A DNA stretch of 5,929 nucleotides from Thermodesulfobacteriota bacterium (GTDB lineage Bacteria > Desulfobacterota > DSM-4660 > Desulfatiglandales > HGW-15), in NCBI GenBank assembly GCA_025454125.1, contig JALOPA010000205.1, positions 1 to 5,929 of the forward strand, in the 5' to 3' direction. Shown piece by piece: positions 1 to 5,298 of the stretch. The notes below the pieces were generated by a model. It saw only the letters and a list, made by a program, of their open reading frames with translations. It searched no databases and had not been told where the DNA came from. The position numbers and the translations under genes were made by a program. Each line of letters opens with the position of its first letter. Within the stretch, counting starts at the first letter, position 1.

Positions 1-98
1 GCCTTGTAGCCGTCGAGCACCACGTAGAGCCCGATCAGTGTGAAAGCCATTCCCATGAAATAATCGAGGGAGCGCAATCGCTTGGTTGATTCGTCCAT
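1..98 (-). CDS. tctB: TctB-like small membrane subunit of a tripartite tricarboxylate transporter (N-terminus only)
   Basis: Only the first 32 codons are in the window; the gene runs off the left edge. The peptide starts MDESTKRLRSLDYFMGMAFT and continues into a hydrophobic stretch ending LYVVLDGYK. This is a short charged N-terminus, then an 'LDYFMG' turn and a first transmembrane helix, as is usual at the start of TctB proteins. A GAGGAAG ribosome-binding site lies at 104-110, about 5 nt before the ATG. It is the next gene after tctC on the same strand, 68 nt downstream, which is the standard tctC-tctB-tctA order; tctA would be expected beyond the window. The assignment rests mainly on this context, because 32 residues are too few for a firm family call. 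In known systems TctB is a four-helix subunit that pairs with TctA in the inner membrane. Confidence 0.6.
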   Translation of the reverse strand, partial: MDESTKRLRSLDYFMGMAFTLIGLYVVLDGYK

Positions 99-119
99 AA
101 GTTCTTCCTCGTCCCCGCG

Positions 120-152
120 CCCCATCCCTCTCCCGACAGGAGAGGGATGGGG
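120..152. repeat. Perfect 14-bp inverted repeat (hairpin) between tctC and tctB
   Basis: Positions 120-133 (CCCCATCCCTCTCC) pair perfectly with 139-152 (GGAGAGGGATGGGG) around a 5-nt loop. The hairpin lies 14 nt after the tctC stop codon and about 10 nt before the tctB ribosome-binding site. In the direction of transcription no T-run follows, so it is not a standard Rho-independent terminator. A strong stem here could protect the 3' end of the tctC message and let the binding protein be made in excess over the membrane subunits, as known for intercistronic hairpins after binding-protein genes. The pyrimidine/purine-rich arms also resemble dispersed intergenic repeats. Confidence 0.8.
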
Positions 153-166
153 AAGGAGAGTAGGTG

Positions 167-1165
167 TTACGGTTTCGGAATGCCGAGTTCGGCAGGGTTT
201 TTCTTTGCCAGGTTCAAATCCACGAGCATCCAGCTGAACTTGGACTCGAGAGATTTGGACATGGCGTTGGCCTTTTCGCCGGACCAGCCGAAAGGCGTTG
301 CCACCTGGGCTTCCAGGACTTTTTTCACCGCAGCCGATTTCATGGCGGCGTCAAAAGCCTTGGTGATCTCGTCCTTGATCTCCTTGGGGGTGTCCATGGG
401 GACGGCCATGCCGAGGAGCTGAGGCATGGGGAGGACTTTCTTGAGGTCAGGATAGAAGTCCGTGATGGGCTGCACTTTGCCTACGCCCGGAATGTCCGCA
501 CCCTCGACTTCACTGGCCACGAGGGGACGAAGCTTCTTGGCCTGCATGTACTGGAGCGCCTCACCGACGGACACGTGGACGATATCCACTTCGCCGGTCA
601 GGGCCGCCGTCACAGAGGGTGCTGACCCTGCATAGGGAAGCACGTTGGTTTTGACGCCCGCTGCGTTCATCATGGTCATCCACCGGATGCTCCAGATGCC
701 GGGAAGCACGCTGCACGCCGCCTTGACCTGGCCGGGCCGCGCTTTGGCGTCGTCAATCAGCTCTTTGATCGTCTTGTATTTGGAGTTTTCGGGCACGAGC
801 ACTACGCCGGGCGAGCCGCCGGCCCAGAACCACTGCCAGTCTTTTGCCGTAGTGGTATGCGCTGCATTGGCCGGAACAAAGAGGCCGGTCTCGGAGATTC
901 CGAGGATGTTCAGGCCGTCGCGGGGCTTCTGCCACACATAGTCCATGGCCACGCCGCCGCCTGCGCCGGTCGTGTTGATGACGTTGACTTGGACGCCGAG
1001 GTACTCCTTCATGCCTTCGGCCAAGCCCCGGTTGACCTGGTCGGTGCCGCCGCCTGCGGAATAGGCGCACACGATCGTGACCGGGCGTGTGATGACTTTC
1101 GACTGACCCCAGGCCGCTGAAGCCGCCAGGAGCACCACCAGAACCGCTACGATAACCTTCTTCAT
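167..1165 (-). CDS. tctC: TctC/Bug-family periplasmic substrate-binding protein of a tripartite tricarboxylate transporter
   Basis: 332 residues, the usual length for the family. The N-terminus is a clear Sec signal peptide: MKK, a hydrophobic core, then ASAAWGQ with cleavage probably near residue 20. The mature protein begins with the family signature: a 'RPVTIVCAYSAGGGTD' segment (about residues 27-42) forming the first substrate loop, followed by 'NTTGAGGG' (about 64-71) and a 'RDGLNILG' segment matching the usual PDGYTL motif. The protein should bind a ligand in the periplasm and deliver it to the TctAB membrane pair. Family members bind citrate, tartrate and other carboxylates; the ligand cannot be read from sequence. 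The ATG is supported by AAGGAGG at 1172-1178, six nt upstream. The gene is followed by the intercistronic hairpin and tctB. It has its own promoter candidate in the 141-nt gap after gntR, so it may be transcribed apart from the kinase-regulator genes. Confidence 0.9.
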   Translation of the reverse strand: MKKVIVAVLVVLLAASAAWGQSKVITRPVTIVCAYSAGGGTDQVNRGLAEGMKEYLGVQVNVINTTGAGGGVAMDYVWQKPRDGLNILGISETGLFVPANAAHTTTAKDWQWFWAGGSPGVVLVPENSKYKTIKELIDDAKARPGQVKAACSVLPGIWSIRWMTMMNAAGVKTNVLPYAGSAPSVTAALTGEVDIVHVSVGEALQYMQAKKLRPLVASEVEGADIPGVGKVQPITDFYPDLKKVLPMPQLLGMAVPMDTPKEIKDEITKAFDAAMKSAAVKKVLEAQVATPFGWSGEKANAMSKSLESKFSWMLVDLNLAKKNPAELGIPKP

Positions 1166-1195
1166 GAATCGCCTCCTTGGGTAAATAGTTTAGGT

Positions 1196-1223
1196 GTTAT
1201 GTTGTGGTGAACGCTGTTGGCAA
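1196..1223 (-). promoter_or_regulatory. Candidate sigma-70 promoter for tctC
   Basis: On the minus strand TTGCCA (1218-1223, five of six to the -35 consensus) is separated by 16 nt from CATAAC (1196-1201, four of six to the -10 consensus). This predicts a leader of roughly 23 nt before the tctC ATG, containing the AAGGAGG site. The AEC gene has a similar TTGCCA with the same 16-nt spacing. Sequence-only call. Confidence 0.35.
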
Positions 1224-1306
1224 TGGTTAGGAAAATGACTTCTCCCCTCATCCCTCCTTTCTCTGTAAGCGACGTTACGGGTGATCTTGGGTTTTCGCTT
1301 TTCGCA

Positions 1307-1984
1307 TCACTTCTCCTCGGTTTCGCTGGCTTCCATATTCTTTCTCAGCACGATCAAGGACTTCTTCATGTGAAGACGCATGATTTCTTCTGCCTTTACG
1401 GCGTCCTTTTGTTTCAGGGCCTCGATGACAGCGAGGTGTTCGGGCAAGGTCTCGTCCGGGTGGCGCACCAGTCCTCCGTAGGAGCTCACCTGATAGCTGA
1501 ACAGAACCACGTTGTAACTGGCGAGGATGCTCTTGAGGAACTCCTTTCCCCCCAGGTCGGTGATGAAGTTGTGAAAGCGCCTGTCCTCTTTGGCGTAAGC
1601 GCTGTAATCTCGAATGTGCTTGAGGCCTTTAAAGGCTTCAAAAAAGGTCTGGAGTTGTTTGATCTGGGCCGGGGTGATCAGTTCCGCGGCACGGCGTGCA
1701 GCCAGTCCCTCGAGGACCTCACGCAGTTCAAAGATGTAGATCATCTCCTCCTTGGTGAACTGGCGGACAAAGAACCCTCTTCGCGGAATCGCTTTGATCA
1801 GCTTCTCCTGTTCCAGGACCTTGAGGGCGTTGACCAGAGGCGTGCGGCTGACTCCCATTTCCTGGGCCAGCCTGTCCTGAAAAACCTTGTCGCCCGGCAC
1901 AAGCCTTCCTTCCAGGATCATGTCCTTGAGCAGATCATAAACCTTGGCGTCGAGGTTTCGATGCGTGGCTCCGAGGTTTTTCAT
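1307..1984 (-). CDS. GntR-family transcriptional regulator, FadR/FCD subfamily
   Basis: 225 residues from the ATG at 1982-1984. The frame stays open upstream to 2071, but the extra 29 codons are low-complexity and translate the AATTTTG repeats. The internal ATG has an AGGAAAAGG site (1991-1999) and puts the usual 'HRNLDAKVYDLLKDMILEGR' start of a GntR winged helix at the N-terminus. The DNA-binding domain covers about residues 10-75, with helix-turn-helix 'LAQEMGVSRTPLVNALKVLE' and a wing ending 'RRGFFV'. The FCD ligand domain covers about 80-215 and keeps the full set of likely metal ligands: D134 and H138 (DRRFH), H183 (EHLAVIEAL) and H205 (RLHMKKS). Such domains bind a metal and sense small acids or sugars. 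It lies between the kinase and the Tct genes on the same strand, so it is probably the local, usually repressing, regulator of pentose uptake and catabolism. The effector is unknown. Confidence 0.88.
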   Translation of the reverse strand: MKNLGATHRNLDAKVYDLLKDMILEGRLVPGDKVFQDRLAQEMGVSRTPLVNALKVLEQEKLIKAIPRRGFFVRQFTKEEMIYIFELREVLEGLAARRAAELITPAQIKQLQTFFEAFKGLKHIRDYSAYAKEDRRFHNFITDLGGKEFLKSILASYNVVLFSYQVSSYGGLVRHPDETLPEHLAVIEALKQKDAVKAEEIMRLHMKKSLIVLRKNMEASETEEK

Positions 1985-1990
1985 GGTGGG

Positions 1991-1999
1991 CCTTTTCCT
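1991..1999 (-). promoter_or_regulatory. Ribosome-binding site that decides the gntR start
   Basis: The minus strand reads AGGAAAAGG with its 3' AAGG six nt before the ATG at 1982-1984. The alternative in-frame start at 2071 would place the winged helix 39 residues into the protein behind a repeat-encoded, non-conserved leader. Confidence 0.55.
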
Positions 2000-2034
2000 G
2001 GTTCCTTTGTGCGAGGCAGTGAACGGGTAGATGC

Positions 2035-2055
2035 AATTTTGAATTTTGAATTTTG
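2035..2055. repeat. Three perfect tandem copies of AATTTTG
   Basis: A 7-bp unit is repeated exactly three times (2035-2041, 2042-2048, 2049-2055) in the gntR leader. The AT-rich tract contrasts with its GC-rich surroundings and abuts the operator-like palindrome at 2051-2064. It could be a slippage-prone tract affecting gntR expression, or part of a multi-site operator. Confidence 0.8.
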
Positions 2056-2064
2056 TATGCAAAA
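2051..2064. promoter_or_regulatory. Candidate GntR/FCD operator upstream of gntR
   Basis: TTTTGTATGCAAAA is a near-perfect palindrome (12 of 14 positions symmetric). Its centre TTGTATGCAA differs by one base from the TTGTATACAA type of site known for several FCD-type GntR regulators. It lies 67 nt upstream of the gntR ATG, a sensible place for autoregulation. I did not find a second clear copy before tctC, the AEC gene or the isomerase. Confidence 0.4.
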
Positions 2065-2162
2065 GTGCCACGTCGGAGAGCGGAAGTCAAGAGATATTTT
2101 CGAATCCGGATTTCAAGTTCCCAAAGGCGGGTTCCGTCAGGCTTTGGCGGGCTGTAAGGGGA

Positions 2163-2396
2163 CTAGAGGAGGGCGGATTTTTCGCAGGCTTTATAACGGT
2201 TGAGGAGACCCTCAGGCCCGTGATAGATCTCCACCGCTTCCGCAGCAGGCTGAAGGATCTCTTTCACCTGGGGCCTTCCCACAGACTCGAAGAGGTCGCT
2301 CCACCCCACGGACCGATTTCGGGCATTGAGTAGAGCGTGGGCCGCGCGGATGGCGGCCCCCAGAGCGGCACTTTCTTTGACCTCGAACGAGCGCAC
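2163..2396 (-). pseudogene. C-terminal fragment of the xylulokinase, in frame after a TAG stop
   Basis: This 77-codon stretch directly continues the kinase frame after the TAG at 2397-2399. It reads VRSFEVKESAALGAAIRAAH and goes on through a 'WSDLFES' helix to a TAG at 2163-2165. The segment matches the end of XYLB-type xylulokinases (human form: a 'VxVIDTANSACVGSAYRAFHG' type stretch), which closes the ATP-binding domain with the small-residue SAALGAA helix. It cannot be a working kinase alone. A GTG immediately follows the TAG and could in principle restart translation, but I see no ribosome-binding site before it. Best read as the severed end of the gene upstream. Confidence 0.75.
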
Positions 2397-2399
2397 CTA
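2397..2399 (-). other. In-frame TAG stop inside the xylulokinase
   Basis: The minus strand reads GTG TTC GGT GCG TAG GTG CGC TCG TTC. The TAG takes the place of one residue between VFGA and VRSFE, where homologues have a continuous chain (human XYLB has proline at about this point). One base change from CAG, AAG, GAG, TGG, TCG or TTG would produce it. TAG is also the ordinary stop of the AEC gene and of this gene's own end, so wholesale reassignment of TAG is unlikely. Confidence 0.85.
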
Positions 2400-3749
2400 C
2401 GCACCGAACACATGGGAAAGGACGGTGAGCAGACCCCGGTTCTCTGATCCGCCCGCAGTGACCAGGATGCGCTTGGGCCTCGAACCGATCCAACCGGAGT
2501 GAAGGTACATCGCCATGGCCTGGGCCTCGGCCACAGCCCGGACATTGCCCCGGACATCTTCCGCTGTGAGGCCGCCGAAGCGTCGGACTCCGGGCTTCAG
2601 GACAAGAGGGGTTATTTCGGGAAGAAAATAGGGCAGCATGATCCTGCCCTGGTTTCCGGGCTGTGTTTCCAGAAGGATTCGAGAAAAATCATCCCAGCTC
2701 AACCCATACGAATTCTTGACGGCCTCCCTGGCAAGGCTTCCATTCTTGAAACACACAAGAGCCATGAACCGGCCGTCCGCCGCACCGAAAAGGTGCCCCT
2801 CTGACCTCTCCATTTCATCCAGCCCCTTGGTGTAGCCGAAGTACGTGTCGCTGGTGCCCAGACTGACGGCGTGGAAGTCCGGCACCCCCAGGAGACCCAG
2901 CCCCACCAGGCTGCAAGGATTGTCGCCTGACCCGACAACGACGGAGGTGTCCGGTTCGAAACCGAAGCGGTGAGTCAGATAGGGGGACACCGGCCCGACG
3001 AGCACGTCTTTGGCCGTCAGCCGGGGCAAGCGTTCCAGGAGCCCCGGAGCGGTGGCATGCAGAGCCTTCCCACTCCAGTTTCCGGATCGAATATCGGCCA
3101 GATTGGTTCCGTAACCGTCCCCTGCATCCACAGGGGCCACTCGGCCGGTCAAAAGGGAGGTCAGAAAAGAACTGACAAGGGCGATGTGAGAGGTTGCGCC
3201 GTAGTTCTCCGGGTGTTTTTTCCAGAATTTTCGGATCTGGGGTCCGGCAAATCTTTCTGTAGCGACGGACCCGGTGAGTCTGGCGACCTGCTTCGGTCCG
3301 CCAAGGGCCTCCGTGATCTCGCGGCATTCCATGTGGGTGCTGGAATCCATCCACACCGGCGACAGATCGCGGGAGAAGACGCGCTGAATCTGCCGGTGGT
3401 AGGGCAGGGCAGGGTCGAGCCCTGTGAGGTTTTCTGCGAAGAGGCTGTTCAGGTAGACCGTGCCGTGCTGTTGGGCGGACACACCGATCGCCCTGATGGA
3501 ACCGGTGACCTTGTCGGCCTTGAGCCGTAGGAGCATGTCGTCCAGGGCCTGAGCCCACATCCGCGGATCTGCGAAGACTTCGGATGCGCTCTGGCCCAAG
3601 CGCACTCCCCCTTTGGTGAGATACGACGGGTAGGCCTCATCGAATGCAATCGATTGTTGGAGAGTCACGCCGCCGGGGAGACGGATCACGACGGCGGTGA
3701 GGCTCTGGGTGCTGAGATCGAGCCCCAGGAAAGAGTCTTCATGATTCAT
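2397..3749 (-). CDS. xylB: Xylulokinase (FGGY family, animal XYLB-like), prematurely stopped at codon 451
   Basis: Predicted to phosphorylate D-xylulose to D-xylulose 5-phosphate with ATP in the cytoplasm. The N-terminal FGGY domain (about 1-265) starts with the phosphate-binding 'LGLDLSTQSLTAVVI', then 'SAQQHGTVYL' (91-100), 'VWMDSSTHM' (132-140) and 'VDAGDGYGTNLADI' (207-220), where D211 fits the catalytic base. The C-terminal domain has 'GSGDNPCSLVG' (273-283), 'SLGTSDTYFG' (296-305), 'MALVCFKNGSLARE' (329-342) and ATP-site 'TAGGSENRGLL' (431-441). These match vertebrate XYLB better than the shorter E. coli XylB. The frame stops at 450 residues, but the missing 77 continue in frame behind a TAG, giving 528 positions, close to the 530-540 of XYLB. 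As sequenced, the product lacks the last helix of the ATP-binding fold and is probably impaired. The ATG at 3747-3749 has CAGGAGG (3761-3767), 11 nt upstream, a slightly long spacing. It lies between the AEC gene and gntR on the same strand. Confidence 0.88.
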   Translation of the reverse strand: MNHEDSFLGLDLSTQSLTAVVIRLPGGVTLQQSIAFDEAYPSYLTKGGVRLGQSASEVFADPRMWAQALDDMLLRLKADKVTGSIRAIGVSAQQHGTVYLNSLFAENLTGLDPALPYHRQIQRVFSRDLSPVWMDSSTHMECREITEALGGPKQVARLTGSVATERFAGPQIRKFWKKHPENYGATSHIALVSSFLTSLLTGRVAPVDAGDGYGTNLADIRSGNWSGKALHATAPGLLERLPRLTAKDVLVGPVSPYLTHRFGFEPDTSVVVGSGDNPCSLVGLGLLGVPDFHAVSLGTSDTYFGYTKGLDEMERSEGHLFGAADGRFMALVCFKNGSLAREAVKNSYGLSWDDFSRILLETQPGNQGRIMLPYFLPEITPLVLKPGVRRFGGLTAEDVRGNVRAVAEAQAMAMYLHSGWIGSRPKRILVTAGGSENRGLLTVLSHVFGA

Positions 3750-3790
3750 GACCCCGTTATCCTCCTGTCCGCAGAGTTGTCTTAAAGCGC

Positions 3791-3943
3791 GCTGCTGAAA
3801 GATCCTGTTTTGTCGCCTCCGCTGTCATTCCCGCGAAGGCGGGAATCCCGTCTTTCTTCGCTTTTCTGGACTCCCGCTCCCGGCCTTCGCCGGGACAGGC
3901 TTCACTCAGCGGGAGTGACGGCCAGATTGCGTTTTTCAGCAGC
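3791..3943. repeat. Composite palindromic repeat element 1 (MITE/REP-like) between the AEC gene and xylB
   Basis: A 153-bp unit bounded by a perfect 10-bp inverted repeat: GCTGCTGAAA (3791-3800) and TTTCAGCAGC (3934-3943). Inside is ATTCCCGC (3827-3834) paired with GCGGGAAT (3839-3846). A second stem, ACTCCCGCT (3870-3878) with AGCGGGAGT (3908-3916), has its loop filled by a third hairpin, CCCGGC (3879-3884) with GCCGGG (3889-3894). The outer halves, 3824-3834 and 3909-3919, also pair with one mismatch. It fills nearly all of the 197-nt gap and shares 25 identical nt (3824-3848) with element 2. It belongs to the dispersed 'TTCCCGCGAAGGCGGGAA' type found in many proteobacterial intergenic regions. 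As RNA it could attenuate transcription from the AEC gene into xylB. Confidence 0.75.
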
Positions 3944-3946
3944 CTG

Positions 3947-4921
3947 CTAGATCATGCTCAGTACGAGCAGTAACAAGGGCAGGATGATTATAAGCAGCGC
4001 CGTCGTAAAGAACCAGCAGGAATTGGCAAGATCCAGATCCAAGTCATAGATGGAAGGGGGAATCAGGGCATTGAAGGCCACGGGCATGGAGGAAAGGATG
4101 ATCACCACCTTGAGAGGCAAGCCGTGGTCGATGTTTCCGAAGCCCAGAGCGTATGCGAGGGAGGAAGCGAAGACCGGCACAAGCATAAATTTGATGACAG
4201 AAACGGAGACGCACTCCTTCATATAGTCTCTCACCCTCCTGAACTTCAAGGCGAGCCCGATGGAGGCAAGGAGCAGAACAGTCCCCAGGGGAACGAACAC
4301 GGCGACGACGGTTTTGAACAATTCCGGCCTCGGGATGCCTGCCCAGTTCAGAAGGCCGCCGAACACGATGCTCGACAGGGCGGTGAGAATGAAAGGATCT
4401 TTTCCCAGGCTCTTGATCCTGTCTATCGGTTTTTCCCTTTTTTCACTGCGGCTGTAATATTTGGCGATGGGGAAACCTATGGAGTAATAGGACAGCTCCT
4501 CAAAGATCTTGTAGATTGGAACCAGGGCAAATCCCTGCTCCCCGAGAAAGATGAAGCAGACGAGCGCGCCAATGGACCCGATGTTCGTGAAGGACCCGCA
4601 GCCGTACATGGCTCCTGTCTTCCTTGGCTCGAGCTTGAGGAGCTTGGCAGCGGCCAGGGCCAGCGCCCCGCCCGTGAGGATCGCAAAAAGGCCGTTGAAG
4701 GGAAGCGCAGCGAGCCGGATGCTCTCAATGTTCACCACCCACAGAGCTCCCACGATGGCGACCGGGTTGAGGAAGAGAAGAGCGGTCTTCTGGAGCAACT
4801 TCCTCAGTTGGTCGACAGGCACAGGAAGGGCGAGGAGCTTCCGGTTCACAAGGACTTGAATCCCATAACCCAGCAAGAGGCCGAAAAGAATGACGGCGAA
4901 TGAGAAGAGGAGTTTGGACAT
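3947..4921 (-). CDS. AEC-family (auxin efflux carrier-like) membrane transporter
   Basis: 324 residues, highly hydrophobic, with about ten predicted membrane segments near residues 4-22, 46-63, 73-95, 107-127, 132-155, 177-195, 203-226, 238-261, 270-292 and 300-324. This is the two-times-five layout of the AEC/bile-acid transporter fold. Family-like features are the glycine- and asparagine-rich 'GCGSFTNIGSIGAL' in segment 4 and 'SSMPVAFNALIPPSIYDLD' before the last helix, resembling the 'PPAVNA' region of AEC proteins. Bacterial members often carry malate, malonate or similar anions, so a carboxylate is the default guess; context suggests a link to pentose metabolism. The ATG (4919-4921) has only a weak GAAG-like ribosome-binding site but sits about 15 nt after a predicted transcription start. 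The TAG stop (3947-3949) lies directly against the edge of repeat element 1. Repeat elements flank the gene on both sides. Confidence 0.8.
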   Translation of the reverse strand: MSKLLFSFAVILFGLLLGYGIQVLVNRKLLALPVPVDQLRKLLQKTALLFLNPVAIVGALWVVNIESIRLAALPFNGLFAILTGGALALAAAKLLKLEPRKTGAMYGCGSFTNIGSIGALVCFIFLGEQGFALVPIYKIFEELSYYSIGFPIAKYYSRSEKREKPIDRIKSLGKDPFILTALSSIVFGGLLNWAGIPRPELFKTVVAVFVPLGTVLLLASIGLALKFRRVRDYMKECVSVSVIKFMLVPVFASSLAYALGFGNIDHGLPLKVVIILSSMPVAFNALIPPSIYDLDLDLANSCWFFTTALLIIILPLLLLVLSMI

Positions 4922-4942
4922 GATCTTCGCTTCTACGGAGGC

Positions 4943-4970
4943 AATATAGGGGAAAACAGAGGATTGGCAA
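4943..4970 (-). promoter_or_regulatory. Candidate sigma-70 promoter for the AEC gene
   Basis: The minus strand has TTGCCA (4965-4970, five of six to consensus), 16 nt, then TATATT (4943-4948, five of six). Transcription would start near 4936, giving a leader of about 15 nt. This is the best promoter match in the window and shares its -35 and spacing with the tctC candidate. Confidence 0.5.
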
Positions 4971-5000
4971 CAGGATTTTGTGTGGTGTTCATGCGGACGA

Positions 5001-5030
5001 TTGACATTCGGGTGACGGACAACCTAAAGT
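5001..5030 (+). promoter_or_regulatory. Possible promoter reading toward the D-lyxose isomerase
   Basis: A perfect TTGACA (5001-5006) is followed after 18 nt by TAAAGT (5025-5030, four of six to consensus). The leader would be about 350 nt and would transcribe all the palindromic repeats before the isomerase start. The -10 overlaps the left arm of repeat element 2. Weak call; I found no convincing promoter closer to the gene. Confidence 0.22.
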
Positions 5031-5185
5031 GATGGCTTCGTAAGAAGTCGTCGCCCCGTTGAATCCACCAGAGGCGGACAGGAAACGGGGTCCGGTTGTT
5101 TTTTGACGCCACAAGAAGACTGGATTCCGGCTTTCGCGGGAATGAACCATCTACGCGGCTTCTTGGCTTTCTGCGGTCGCATCGA

Positions 5186-5198
5186 AGTTTGATAAACT
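5186..5198. repeat. Short perfect palindrome AGTTTGATAAACT
   Basis: Five-bp arms around a 3-nt centre, within repeat region 2, about 190 nt upstream of the isomerase ATG. It could be a protein-binding site, but its place next to the CGCAAAAATTC arm suggests it belongs to the repeat. Confidence 0.3.
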
Positions 5199-5226
5199 CG
5201 CAAAAATTCAAAAACCGCTCTTTTTT

Positions 5227-5295
5227 GTCATTCCCGCGAAGGCGGGAATCCAGTCTTTTCGAGCGCTTCTGGACTCCCGCCTTCGCGGGAGTGAC
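5227..5295. repeat. Intact double-hairpin REP-like palindrome
   Basis: Two hairpins in tandem: ATTCCCGC (5230-5237) with GCGGGAAT (5242-5249) around GAAG, and ACTCCCGC (5273-5280) with GCGGGAGT (5285-5292) around CTTC. The ends GTCATTCCCGC (5227-5237) and GCGGGAGTGAC (5285-5295) also pair with one mismatch, so the whole 69 bp is one long palindrome. It is the unexpanded form of element 1, whose second loop has grown from 4 to about 30 nt. Confidence 0.8.
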
Positions 5296-5298
5296 GGC

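Noticed and set aside
1236..1262. CTCCCCTCATCCCTCC stretch resembling the left arm of the hairpin at 120-152
   Set aside because: There is no matching right arm nearby; it may be a decayed copy, but the similarity is only a short pyrimidine-rich run.
2055..2070. Sigma-54-like TGGCAC...TTGCAT on the minus strand upstream of gntR
   Set aside because: The GG and GC elements are 7 nt apart instead of 10, so the spacing rules out a normal sigma-54 promoter.
2121..2147. CCAAAG/CTTTGG stem after the xylulokinase end as a terminator
   Set aside because: Only a 6-bp stem with a 15-nt loop and no T-run in the transcribed direction.
1217..2203. A long 328-codon plus-strand frame antisense to gntR
   Set aside because: It is the mirror of a strongly supported GntR/FCD gene, has no recognisable domain, and results from high GC codon structure.
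2397..2399. TAG as a programmed pyrrolysine codon
   Set aside because: Not excluded, but disfavoured: FGGY kinases are not known pyrrolysine proteins, TAG ends other frames in this window, and a single mutation or sequencing error is simpler.
4124..4903. A 259-codon plus-strand frame antisense to the AEC gene
   Set aside because: Hydrophilic low-complexity product opposite a clear membrane-protein gene; no ribosome-binding site or family match.
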